Shown: one piece after another, positions 53,655-62,074 of the stretch
Position numbering within the stretch: the first letter of the stretch is position 1
How the letters are laid out: every line of letters starts with the position of its first letter
DNA from: Palsa-343 sp036269135
Lineage (GTDB): Bacteria > Acidobacteriota > Terriglobia > Terriglobales > Acidobacteriaceae
NCBI GenBank assembly: GCA_036269135.1
Contig: DATASQ010000057.1
Coordinates: 62,001 to 126,000, forward strand
Reading direction: 5' to 3'
DNA length: 64,000 nucleotides
Position numbers and translations under genes: made by a program
The notes under the pieces: model-generated
Database searches by the model: none
What the model was told of the DNA's origin: nothing
What the model saw: the letters and a program-made list of their open reading frames with translations, nothing else

Positions 53655-55628
53655 TTACGGCTTCTTGTACACCGCCAGTCCCCCCGGGCTGTTCGCATTG
53701 GATCCCGGCGTAATCGGCGTGCTCGACACCTGTGTCAGATCGCCCGTCGCCGCATCGATGGAGAACTGGGTCAGGCCGCCCACGCTTCCGTTGTAGTCGG
53801 CGCTGCTCACATACAGGTAGTCTCCCGATGGATCCACCACGATCTGGTTCGGCGATGTCGTTCCATTTGTAATCGCCACCGGCGAGCTGCCCAGCTGCGT
53901 CAGCGCCCCGCTCGTCGAGTTCAGTGTGTACGCCGATATCGTGTTGTCCGTGTTATTCAGCACGTAGAAGTATTTTCCTGTCGCCACCGCGCCGGTCGGC
54001 GTCCCACCCGCGTCGAACGGTGATCCGGCGATCGGCGTCAGCGGCTCTGCGGTATCGCCCGTCGTCACCTGGTATCCGTTCACCGCAGCTCCGCAGGCAT
54101 CGGTTACGTAGACATAACTTCCCGTGGTGTCGAGGCTCACCGAGCTCGGCCCGCAATTCACCTCAGTCGCGTTGTTCACCCACGTCAGAACCCCGCTTCC
54201 GGAGTTCACGGTGAACGTCGCCACATACCACGAGTAGTTCATGTTCACATAGAGGGTCCCCGCCGGCGCGTCGTACACCACCGCGTCGGCCGTGTTCTCG
54301 CAGAACGCCCCGCAGTTCGTCGCCGGAACCGCGAAGGGCGATCCGCTGACCTCGGTGAGCGCGCCGTTGGTCGCAATCGAATACGCCATCACCGTGCTGC
54401 TGGCGTGGCTGGTCACGTAGAGAACCTTGCCCGACGGCCCGATCGCCAGCGAAGTGGGGATATCCGGCGGCGTCGTGGTCGTCATTGAAGAAAGAGCTCC
54501 CGTCGTGGGATTGATCGCATACGCCACGATCTCCCCCGTTGGCTGCCCCGATCCCGATCCTCCGATCGCAAACAGCAGGTTCATCGGCTGGTCCACGGCG
54601 ACCGCATACGGCGTCGCCAGCCCCGTATTGTAGGGCGAGCCCGAGAGCAGCGTCAGCGTCCCGTCCGTTGCCGATTCGCTAAAGGCAGAGATATTTCCTG
54701 CTCCGTTCGTGTTGAGAGGTGAGTTGATCGTGTACACGAACGCCTGGCTCGCCGGCGCATTCACCGTCAGTGTTGCTGACTCCGTGTTGTTGCCCCCCGC
54801 TCCCGTGCAGGCCAGCGTGTAGGTGTCCGTTCCCGCCTGCGCCGGGCTTACCGACTGCGTGCCGCTGGTCGCCTGCGTCCCGCTCCACGCCCCGCTGGCC
54901 GTACACCCCGTCGCATTCGTCGCCGACCACGTCAGCGTCGCGTTTCCGCCCAGCGTGATCGTCGCCGGCGAGACACCGATCGTCACCACCACCGGCGCCA
55001 CTGCCGCCGCGTTCACCGTCAGCGTCGCAGCATTGCTGGCCGAACCTCCCGCTCCCGTGCACGTAAGCGTGTACGTCGCCGTCCCGGTACTGGCCGGTGT
55101 TTCCGTAGCCGTGCCGCTGGTCGCCTGCGTCCCGCTCCACGCCCCGCTCGCCGTGCACGAGGTCGCGTTTGTCGACGACCACGTCAGCGTCGCGTTTCCG
55201 CCCAGGGTGATCGTCGCCGGTGAGACACCGATCGTCACCACCGGCGCCACTGCCGCCGCATTCACGGTCAGCGTCGCGGCACTGCTGCCCGAACCTCCCG
55301 CTCCCGTGCACGTAAGCGTATAGGTCTTCGTCCCGGTGCTGGCCGGCGTCTCCGCAGCCGTGCCGCTGGTCGGTTCCGCGCCGCTCCACGCCCCGCTTGC
55401 TGTGCACGAGGTCGCATTCGTCGACGACCACGTCAGCGTCGTGCTCCCTCCCAGCGTAATGCTGGTCGGACTCGCCGTGATCGTCACGGCTGGAGAGCTG
55501 TGGTCACCGTGCGACCCACAGGCCAGTGGGATACCGCAGAGAATCCCCACCGCAATGGCCGGCACGATGTGTTGGACTAAATTGCAGAGCATTCCATAGG
55601 AGCGGCTTCCAGTCGCCCGAGCAGACAT
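53655..55628 (-). CDS. Ig-repeat beta-propeller exported protein
   Basis: 657 residues. Signal-like segment (about 20-37, AIAVGILCGIPLACGS). Three tandem ~80-residue repeats (about 47-126, 129-208, 212-291), each with ITLGGxxTLTWSxTNAT and CTGAGG; repeats 2 and 3 are nearly identical. The rest (about 295-657) has repeating blades such as GSPYNTGLATPYAVAVDQ and ATGKYFYVLNNTDNTISAYTLN, a lactonase/YVTN-like beta-propeller. Likely outer-surface or periplasmic binding protein. ATG follows AGGAGG. A structured leader of about 300 bases precedes it. Confidence 0.85.
   Translation of the reverse strand: MSARATGSRSYGMLCNLVQHIVPAIAVGILCGIPLACGSHGDHSSPAVTITASPTSITLGGSTTLTWSSTNATSCTASGAWSGAEPTSGTAAETPASTGTKTYTLTCTGAGGSGSSAATLTVNAAAVAPVVTIGVSPATITLGGNATLTWSSTNATSCTASGAWSGTQATSGTATETPASTGTATYTLTCTGAGGSASNAATLTVNAAAVAPVVVTIGVSPATITLGGNATLTWSATNATGCTASGAWSGTQATSGTQSVSPAQAGTDTYTLACTGAGGNNTESATLTVNAPASQAFVYTINSPLNTNGAGNISAFSESATDGTLTLLSGSPYNTGLATPYAVAVDQPMNLLFAIGGSGSGQPTGEIVAYAINPTTGALSSMTTTTPPDIPTSLAIGPSGKVLYVTSHASSTVMAYSIATNGALTEVSGSPFAVPATNCGAFCENTADAVVYDAPAGTLYVNMNYSWYVATFTVNSGSGVLTWVNNATEVNCGPSSVSLDTTGSYVYVTDACGAAVNGYQVTTGDTAEPLTPIAGSPFDAGGTPTGAVATGKYFYVLNNTDNTISAYTLNSTSGALTQLGSSPVAITNGTTSPNQIVVDPSGDYLYVSSADYNGSVGGLTQFSIDAATGDLTQVSSTPITPGSNANSPGGLAVYKKP
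54756..55490 (-). repeat. three tandem Ig-like coding repeats
   Basis: Coding repeats of the exported propeller protein; each unit is about 245 bases. The unit nearest the N-terminus differs most; the two others agree in nearly every codon, which indicates recent duplication or gene conversion. Confidence 0.85.
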
Positions 55629-55924
55629 GAATGTGCTTCCTCCTGATCTTGATTGGGGAATTCACTTTCATGTGACAAAAAGGGCCGGGATGTTCCTGAG
55701 ACTGCGGACGAACCCGAACCTCCGTGCGGCCCAGCGTCGGAATTCACATCAGGGAGTCGGCGATTCCCGGTGCCATCGTGTTTCTGCGCAGCGCAGAAAG
55801 GAGAGCCCATTCCTATCGCCAGGTAAAGATGCCTCTCGACTCGGCATCGGCCGGCCGGTACCTTCGTACCCCCATCGCGTACGATTTCTCCTTGCCTTTG
55901 GGAACACGGCCAGCCACACCAAAA
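55629..55924 (-). other. leader / intergenic region upstream of Ig-propeller gene
   Basis: About 300 bases before the ATG on the minus strand. It contains TTTCTGCGC-A-GCGCAGAAA (55781-55799), GGTACC-TTC-GTACC nearby (about 55857-55871), and GATGCC...GGCATC-like pairing, so several hairpins can form. No recognised riboswitch; no coding support for the open frames in it. Confidence 0.4.
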
Positions 55925-55961
55925 AGCGAAAAGCCCTGTCCGAGTCCCGAACAGGGCTTTT
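55925..55961 (-). terminator. intrinsic terminator of pyruvate kinase
   Basis: AAAAGCCCTGT (55929-55939) and ACAGGGCTTTT (55951-55961) are a perfect 11-bp inverted repeat with an 11-base loop. On the minus strand it ends in TTTTCGCTTTTT, so it terminates the pyruvate kinase transcript, 80 bases after its stop. Confidence 0.9.
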
Positions 55962-56043
55962 CCCTTTGCCCTCCACTCAGGTGGAGGTTCTCCGCTCCAG
56001 GAGACGCTGCCCCTGGAAAACGGGCGATTTCTTCCGTGCGGCC

Positions 56044-57606
56044 CTACTTCCGGCGCGCCACTTTCTTTGCTGTCCTGGCTGGTTTCGCTGCCTTCCCAGC
56101 CTTCTTCGCTGGCTTCTCGCCGTCGCTGCCGCCCGCGCCGTCCACCCGATCCCCCAGCACATGCAGCCGCAGGAAATTCGTCGATCCGGATCGCGACCGC
56201 GTTCCGGCAACAATGCCCACAATCTCCCTCGGCTTGGCAAAGCCCAGGGCTTCCAGTGTGGTTTCCGCGTGATCCACCATCTGCTCCGCCGTGAGCAGTT
56301 TGGGGCATCGGATGGGATGGACGCCCCACAACAGCGCCATCCGATGAATCACCGCATCGATGCTGGACAGGGCATAAATCGGCGGCTTCGGCCGATACTT
56401 CGACAGCTGCCGCGCCGTCGTTCCCGACTCGGTAAAGACGGCAATCGCGCTCACGTCCAGATCTTCCGCGGCGTGCGCCGCCGACTCGCAGATGGTTTCC
56501 GCAATCGACAGCCGCACCCGGTTGTGGTGCAGCTCCGGTGACGCGCTGTCGCGAATGTTGGACTCTGTTTCGCTGACGATCTTGGCCATCATTTTGACCG
56601 CCTCGACCGGATATTTTCCCGCCGCGGTCTCCGCCGACAGCATCACCGCATCGGTTCCGTCGTAGATCGCGTTGGCCACGTCGCTGGCTTCGGCCCGCGT
56701 CGGCCGCGGGTTCTCGATCATCGACTCCAGCATCTGCGTCGCCGTGATCACCGGCTTCCGATACTCCGCCGCGCGCCGGATGACGTGCTTCTGGATTGCC
56801 GGCACCTTCTCCGGCGGCATTTCCACTCCCAGATCGCCGCGCGCCACCATCACGCCGTCGGCGTTCTCCAGAATCGCTTCCAGGTTCTCGATGGCCTGCG
56901 GCTTCTCCAGCTTGGCGATCACCCAGGTTTCGAGCCCCAGCGCCGCCACGCGGAATTTCACGTGCCGGATATCCTCCGCCGTGCGCACGAACGACACCGC
57001 GATCGCGTCGATCCCGTGCTTCATCCCGAACTCCAGATCTTCCTCGTCTTTGTCGGTCAGCGACGGCACGCGTACCGGAATTCCCGGCAGATTGATGCCC
57101 TTGTGTTCGCCGAGCATGCCGCCGTTGATGACTTCGCATTCCACGTCTTCGCCGGGAATCTCCAGCACCCGCAGCTCGATCAGGCCGTCCGACAGCAAAA
57201 TGCGCGCGCCCGGCTCCAGATTCTCGGCCAGCGTGGGAAACGTCGTGGCAATCACACTGGAGCTTCCCAGAATGTCGCGCGGCGTGATCCTCAGCCCCTG
57301 CCCGGCCTTTAGCTGTACCGGAATCCGGTTCTTCAGCCGTCCCGTGCGGATCTTCGGCCCCTGCAGATCGCCGAGGATGCAGATGCTGCGTCCCTCTTCC
57401 CGCTCCACCTTGCGCACCATTTCGATGAGCTTGAGTTTTTCCGGGTGCGTTCCGTGCGAAAAGTTCAGGCGCGCTACGTCCAGACCGGCACGCAGCAGTT
57501 CGCGAAACACGGTTTCATTCGACGAAGCGGGACCGAGCGTGGCCACAATCTTGGCGCGCCGCGGATTTTCCGACAGGAGGCCAGGCCCTGACAGCGAAAA
57601 GTTCAT
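56044..57606 (-). CDS. pyk: pyruvate kinase with basic C-terminal tail
   Basis: 520 residues. Barrel core: RRAKIVATLGPASSNETVF, ARLNFSHGTHPEK, GDLQGPKIRTG, MVARGDLGVEMP, ATQMLESMIENPRPTRAEASDVANAIYDGTDAVMLS. Converts PEP and ADP to pyruvate and ATP. After the normal C-terminal domain a tail of about 35 residues is very rich in Lys and Ala (KPAKKAGKAAKPARTAKK). Together with gap and pgk it covers three glycolytic steps in the window, but is transcribed from another location. Terminator at 55925-55961. Confidence 0.95.
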   Translation of the reverse strand: MNFSLSGPGLLSENPRRAKIVATLGPASSNETVFRELLRAGLDVARLNFSHGTHPEKLKLIEMVRKVEREEGRSICILGDLQGPKIRTGRLKNRIPVQLKAGQGLRITPRDILGSSSVIATTFPTLAENLEPGARILLSDGLIELRVLEIPGEDVECEVINGGMLGEHKGINLPGIPVRVPSLTDKDEEDLEFGMKHGIDAIAVSFVRTAEDIRHVKFRVAALGLETWVIAKLEKPQAIENLEAILENADGVMVARGDLGVEMPPEKVPAIQKHVIRRAAEYRKPVITATQMLESMIENPRPTRAEASDVANAIYDGTDAVMLSAETAAGKYPVEAVKMMAKIVSETESNIRDSASPELHHNRVRLSIAETICESAAHAAEDLDVSAIAVFTESGTTARQLSKYRPKPPIYALSSIDAVIHRMALLWGVHPIRCPKLLTAEQMVDHAETTLEALGFAKPREIVGIVAGTRSRSGSTNFLRLHVLGDRVDGAGGSDGEKPAKKAGKAAKPARTAKKVARRK

Positions 57607-57704
57607 CCATCCCCCAAAAAACGTTGTAAGGATTCAAATCGAAAACGACCACGTGGAGACTCTGGGTTGTCCCACCCTGATTTTACCGTGCGCGCCGCCC
57701 CTCT

Positions 57705-58721
57705 TCATACCGCCCGGGGTGGAATCAGTCCTTCGCCGGCCTCCAGCGCCGTGAATTGCCCCGGGATCACCGCCTCTCCCGAGAGTGAGGGCCTGCTCGC
57801 CAGACCTGAACGCGGGAACACCTGAGCATTAATCTCCGCACCCATCAAAATGCTGAGCGAGACCATGTACAGCCACACCAGTGTGGCGATTCCGGCTCCC
57901 AGCGAGCCATAGACCAGCGAATAATGCCCAAAGCGGATTACGTACCACCCATACAGCAGCGTGGAGAGAAACCAGGTCGCCGTGGCGATGGCTGCCCCCG
58001 GCAAAGTCTCCCGCCACTGCACGCGCCTTTCCGCCCAGCGTTCGCGGCCAGGCGGCAGTTCTTCCCTTGGCACGCCAAAGTGATACACCACCATCAGCGA
58101 CAGCACGCTGGCCAGCGCGGCGATGACCCACCGCACCAAACGCCAGCCCACCACGACGTAGTTGTGCAGGTCGTGGCCGGAATTCTCGATCATCCACCGC
58201 TCAATCACATGACCGAAGGCCAGAAACACTGTCGCGGTCGCCATGGGCACCATCGTTCCCGGCACCAGCAGCAAGGCCACCACCCGCTCGCGCCAGAATC
58301 CCCACACGCCGCGGGGCAAACGGTAGGCTCGCCGGAAACCCTCCATGAGCGAGAGCAGAACACCCATCGCGGCAAACAGGCTGATGAAGGCCGAGGCCCA
58401 CACGATCCGCACCGAGCGCGCGTGGTTGATCACGAAATACATCTGGACCAGCTGCATGGTGTCGGGCGGCAGAATGCGTTCAAATCCGCCGCGCAACAGG
58501 CCCCGGACGTCGCCCTGGGACGGCATCATGGCAAAGATTGTGGTTACCACCAGCAGGGCGGGAAAGATGCTGAGAATGGCCGAATAGGCGGCCGCTTTGG
58601 CCATCGAAAACACGCTGTGGCCAAAGGCCGACCAGATCGCCCTCCGCACATGGTGAAAAAGGCGCAGCATCCGTTCCACAGTATCCGTCACTTGTGACGA
58701 GGGCGAAGACGAAAAAGTCAC
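57705..58721 (-). CDS. YihY/BrkB family inner-membrane protein
   Basis: 338 residues with about six membrane helices. FHHVRRAIWSAFGHSVFSMAKAAAYSAILSIFPALLVVTTIFAMMP and FRRAYRLPRGVWGFWRERV match the YihY/BrkB family (once called ribonuclease BN; now known to be membrane proteins of unclear role). The N-terminal 17 residues may not be native; an ATG at 58670 is an alternative start. Confidence 0.88.
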   Translation of the reverse strand: MTFSSSPSSQVTDTVERMLRLFHHVRRAIWSAFGHSVFSMAKAAAYSAILSIFPALLVVTTIFAMMPSQGDVRGLLRGGFERILPPDTMQLVQMYFVINHARSVRIVWASAFISLFAAMGVLLSLMEGFRRAYRLPRGVWGFWRERVVALLLVPGTMVPMATATVFLAFGHVIERWMIENSGHDLHNYVVVGWRLVRWVIAALASVLSLMVVYHFGVPREELPPGRERWAERRVQWRETLPGAAIATATWFLSTLLYGWYVIRFGHYSLVYGSLGAGIATLVWLYMVSLSILMGAEINAQVFPRSGLASRPSLSGEAVIPGQFTALEAGEGLIPPRAV

Positions 58722-58744
58722 TGCAGAATTAATTTCGCAGCCAG

Positions 58745-59281
58745 TTAGCTACTAATCTTCCATTGTTGCAGCAGCGCCGTCACCGCAGCCGGATCGACCC
58801 GGCCCATGGACGAGAACTCACCGCCATTCTGGCTGTAAAGGACGTGCCCCTGCGCGTCCACGATGGCCAGCGCGGGCACGCCGTGGCGCAGCGTCACGCC
58901 ATACTGGTTCGCCAGCGCCACATTGTGGTCCAGATGGCCGACATCGATGTCCACGACGATGTAGCTCTGGTCGATCAACCCGGCATTGGGCGGCTGGTGA
59001 AAGTAGTAGTCCAGGATCTGGCAGTCGCCGCACCAGTTCCCGCCGAAATCCAGCAGGACCCGCTTGTGCTGCCGCCCCGCTTCGGCCAGCGCGTCGCGCA
59101 CCTGCGCCGCCGCGTCGGCAGCGGGATTGAAAATCGCGTGCACCTGAAAGGGAGAGGCCGTGGTCGCCGGCACTTCCGATGAGTTGCAGGCGATCAGCGT
59201 CAGCGCCGGTGCCCCGAGAAGGGCCAGAGCGAGAACGCGACTCGTCAGGTAAAGCAGCTTTCGTTCAGTCGTCTGTGTCAT
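58745..59281 (-). CDS. thioredoxin-like lipoprotein
   Basis: 178 residues. Signal with lipobox LIAC at residues 29-32 (C32 lipidated), then a thioredoxin fold with LLDFGGNWCGDCQILDYYF (W83-C84-G-D-C87) and RHGVPALAIVDAQGHVLY. The WCGDC active site is unusual (typical WCGPC/WCxDC variants exist). Likely a periplasm-facing thiol reductase or thiol-disulphide protein anchored in a membrane. Confidence 0.85.
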   Translation of the reverse strand: MTQTTERKLLYLTSRVLALALLGAPALTLIACNSSEVPATTASPFQVHAIFNPAADAAAQVRDALAEAGRQHKRVLLDFGGNWCGDCQILDYYFHQPPNAGLIDQSYIVVDIDVGHLDHNVALANQYGVTLRHGVPALAIVDAQGHVLYSQNGGEFSSMGRVDPAAVTALLQQWKISS

Positions 59282-59365
59282 GCCAGGAAAGGGTGTGGAC
59301 GGCTTTCGCCTACAACAGGATGCCAGAAGGACGTCCGCGGTCGCACATTATGAGCGTGCCTCCGA

Positions 59366-60277
59366 TCAGGTCAACCGCGCCTGGATCAGCTCTTCCAGCA
59401 CTCGGAGGGGCGAAATCTCCGGCCTCACCATGGCTTCCATCGGCACCAGAAAGGTCTGTTCCAGCGCATACTGCCCGGCCAGCACCGCGTGTGGAACCGT
59501 ATCCGTGTAAACCATCCAGCTCGATCCCGGGGGGAACTGGAACGGGTATTTGGGGCATTCGGCCTGCCAGCGCGGATTCTCTTTCAGGAAGTTGTGAAAC
59601 CGCATCATGAATTCGTCGTAGGGTGAGCGCTTCAGCGAGGGAATCGCGGCACCGAGGCCAAGCGTGCACGCGGCCGACTTGCCCAGCCGTGCAAGGGCAG
59701 AATCCGGACCGGGAGCGATCTGGCTGGGAACGAACTGCCGAACCGTCTCCGCAAACGGATCGCTCACCACCCAGTCGCGTGTGCGCGCCGGATGAATATT
59801 GTTGAAGAAGCGCAGAATGCGCGCGCCGTGTGTCGGCCGCGTCGGAAATGCGTCGGTATGCAGCAGGTCGTTCCGCCGCCGCAGGGGCAGGTCGCGGCCC
59901 TGTTCCTCCTGGGGACGAAAGCTGGCATAGTCCAGCTTCCAGTGTTCCGGGTACGGCGAGAGAAATCCGCCCAGAAACTGCACCACCGAGGCGGAATAGC
60001 GCCGCATGATTGCCTGCAGGCGCTCCACCGCGGCCGAGCTGGCGGTCTTCGTATCCACGCCGCTCAGGCGATCGATCTTTGGTTTATAAGCGATGTTTTT
60101 GTGCAGCGAACTATCCGTCTGCTGCTGCCCCAGCAGGAAGCCCGCGTCGTCGGGCATCAGAGGAACCGGCGTCTGCGGAAAATAGAGGATGTCTCCCGCT
60201 TCGAGGCGGGCGCACCACGCGCGCGCTTCTTCCGGCGACGGATGGATGCGGTCAGCCGGAATCGGAACCACCGCCAT
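59366..60277 (-). CDS. Kdo hydroxylase (KdoO-like Fe(II)/2-oxoglutarate dioxygenase)
   Basis: 303 residues. FLGGFLSPYPEHWKLDYASFRPQEEQGRDLPLRRRNDLLHTDAF...RILRFFNNIHP carries the Fe site HTD (H140-D142) and the conserved basic stretch of KdoO. KdoO hydroxylates Kdo in lipopolysaccharide, at the inner-core, which changes surface resistance (known family). Start ATG at 60277 overlaps the stop of the small membrane gene by one base, so the pair is translationally coupled. Confidence 0.87.
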   Translation of the reverse strand: MAVVPIPADRIHPSPEEARAWCARLEAGDILYFPQTPVPLMPDDAGFLLGQQQTDSSLHKNIAYKPKIDRLSGVDTKTASSAAVERLQAIMRRYSASVVQFLGGFLSPYPEHWKLDYASFRPQEEQGRDLPLRRRNDLLHTDAFPTRPTHGARILRFFNNIHPARTRDWVVSDPFAETVRQFVPSQIAPGPDSALARLGKSAACTLGLGAAIPSLKRSPYDEFMMRFHNFLKENPRWQAECPKYPFQFPPGSSWMVYTDTVPHAVLAGQYALEQTFLVPMEAMVRPEISPLRVLEELIQARLT

Positions 60278-60570
60278 CAGGCCGCCCCCGCGAATCTGCG
60301 ACGAACCCAGACGGAGGTAAAGAACGCGAATCCGAACACCATGACCACGACGCCGATGGGGAAGGCAATGTAGCGATACGAGTCCGCGTAGTTGATCTGC
60401 TGGTGCGCCAGAGTGTTCCAGAAAAGCAGTCCCATAATCGCCAGGAAACAGGTGCCGAAGAAGGCGAAGAACCCGGCGGCGATCGAGAGCAGGACGCACG
60501 AAAAGAGGCCGAAGTCGCCCAGCGGAATGCCCAGAAGCCGCGTGGGCTGCGGATTGGCCGTCATACCCAA
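60277..60570 (-). CDS. small membrane protein coupled to Kdo hydroxylase
   Basis: 97 residues with two membrane helices (about 22-50, LFSCVLLSIAAGFFAFFGTCFLAIMGLLF; 65-88, RYIAFPIGVVVMVFGFAFFTSVWV). No family recognised. Its stop (TGA) shares a base with the Kdo hydroxylase ATG. Start at 60570 (MGMTANPQP) or at the second Met 60564. Membrane placement of the coupled enzyme is a plausible role. Confidence 0.65.
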   Translation of the reverse strand: MGMTANPQPTRLLGIPLGDFGLFSCVLLSIAAGFFAFFGTCFLAIMGLLFWNTLAHQQINYADSYRYIAFPIGVVVMVFGFAFFTSVWVRRRFAGAA

Positions 60571-60597
60571 ACTCCTCGTCAGCTAGAATACAGACTT

Positions 60598-61344
60598 ATG
60601 GCCGGAGCCGCCCAGATTCCCCTGTATGCCGCGACAAAAGTTGCCCAGGAAGCCGCGGTCCGCCAGGCGGACAACGGCATGTGCTATGCCGTTTTCGGCG
60701 AGGTGCATACCGCCCAGACTGAGCTGGAGCGGATCGTGCAGGCGGTGCCGGCGGTGGTTGCCGGAGCGCTCCGCCAGCGCGCCTGGTATTTCGTTCCGCT
60801 GGCTATCGGCGAAAACGACGACACGGTCGTGGCCCCGGATTATTCGGTCGATCTCGGCGATCGTGCCATCTGCCACCGCAATGTGCGTTTTGGCGGCTCG
60901 GAGTGCATCTTTATCTCCACCCGCCTCATGCAGGACCGCTTTGCCCTGGCTTTCGAATTTCTGATCAATGTCGGCCACCATTTCGTGGACGTGGTCGGCG
61001 TCCCGCAGAGCTTTGCCGATCTCATCTGGTCGCAGGCCATGGCCGATGTTCGGGGAGAAACCAGCCACGATGCCTGGGAGAGCCGCCGACGGGCTCTGGA
61101 CGGCAGCCGTGGCGGGGCTGTCGACGAGAAGGCGAAGACCAGCTTCTTCGAATCCGCTTTCGCCGACACGCTGGCCATCTATATGCTGTCGCTCACCCTC
61201 GACTTCGATTACGCCGATCTGCGCGAACGCGAGTATCCCCTGCTGGCCGCGCCGGCGCTGGCCGAACGCCTGCGCCACGCTGCCGAGTTGTTCCCTCCCA
61301 ATCAGGGCTACGAATTCGAAATTCGGTACCGGCGGCGTTCGTAA
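60598..61344 (+). CDS. hypothetical protein, unrecognised
   Basis: 248 residues. The sequence is hydrophilic with alternating helices; no signal or membrane segment. Distinctive stretches include DNGMCYAVFGEVHTAQTELERIV, SVDLGDRAICHRNVRFGGSECIFIS and KAKTSFFESAFADTLAIYMLSLTLDFDYADL. I cannot assign a family. Start ATG at 60598 is divergent from the small membrane gene. It precedes recX by 40 bases on the same strand. Confidence 0.6.
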   Translation: MAGAAQIPLYAATKVAQEAAVRQADNGMCYAVFGEVHTAQTELERIVQAVPAVVAGALRQRAWYFVPLAIGENDDTVVAPDYSVDLGDRAICHRNVRFGGSECIFISTRLMQDRFALAFEFLINVGHHFVDVVGVPQSFADLIWSQAMADVRGETSHDAWESRRRALDGSRGGAVDEKAKTSFFESAFADTLAIYMLSLTLDFDYADLREREYPLLAAPALAERLRHAAELFPPNQGYEFEIRYRRRS

Positions 61345-61384
61345 AAGCCGCGGCGGCGGGGCGCATTTGTACTAGGCTGATCGC

Positions 61385-61945
61385 ATGCGCTCTCGCAACC
61401 GCAAGCCGGCCATTCTGGAGGAGCCCGCGCTCTACGAGTATGCCGTGCGCCTCCTCGGCCAGCAGATGCGCACGATTGCCGAGGTGAAGCGCCTGCTGCG
61501 GCGCCGCGTGGAGCTCGGCGAGCCGGGGGAAGCAAAAATGAGCGCCGTGATCGCCCGCCTGAAAGAACACCGCTATCTCGACGATGCCGCCTATGCCCAG
61601 GATTATGCGAGGCTGCGCCAGGAAAACGCGAGTCTGGGCCGGCGCCGCGTCCAGCAGGACCTGATGCGCAAAGGCGTGCAGAGTCCGTTGATTGCCATTA
61701 CTCTCGAAGCCACCTACGAAAATGTCGACGAGGAGGAACTGGCCCGCCGGCATCTGGAGCGGAAGCGCGTGGCAAAGCCGCAGAACGACAAAGAAGCGGC
61801 ACGGGTGATGCGGATGCTGGCGCGGGCGGGCTTCTCAACCGGCATCATTTATCGAATTCTGCGACGATGGGAAGTCCCGGAGGAAGCGCTCACACCTCTG
61901 GAGTCAATGGACAGCGGCGGCGGCGAGAGCGAATCCGAAAGCTGA
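61385..61945 (+). CDS. recX: regulatory protein RecX
   Basis: 186 residues. ALYEYAVRLLGQQMRTIAEVKRLLRRR, RYLDDAAYAQDYARLRQENASLGRRRVQQDLMRKG and ERKRVAKPQNDKEAARVMRMLARAGFSTGIIYRILR reproduce the three-helix repeats of RecX, a modulator of RecA filaments. recA is not in the window. Followed by the antiporter gene. Confidence 0.9.
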   Translation: MRSRNRKPAILEEPALYEYAVRLLGQQMRTIAEVKRLLRRRVELGEPGEAKMSAVIARLKEHRYLDDAAYAQDYARLRQENASLGRRRVQQDLMRKGVQSPLIAITLEATYENVDEEELARRHLERKRVAKPQNDKEAARVMRMLARAGFSTGIIYRILRRWEVPEEALTPLESMDSGGGESESES

Positions 61946-62074
61946 AAGCTCCGCCGCCAGGCTCAATCTGAACGGCGGATGCGGGAAATCCTGAGTTGCC
62001 CCTGCTCCCCCGCCGATCCGCCCATCGGAAGCAGAAGGGCCTCCGCAAAATTCCAGTTCGGGAACGTTTCGACT

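Noticed and set aside
55577..57139. 520-codon minus-strand frame over pyk in another frame
   Set aside because: Overlaps the clear pyruvate kinase in a different frame and is rich in Arg/Gly, as expected for GC-rich shadows.
58742..58756. TTAG...CTAA-like sequence near the thioredoxin-like gene end as a third BlaI operator
   Set aside because: Arms are in the outward order and the sequence lies at a stop codon, not upstream of a gene.
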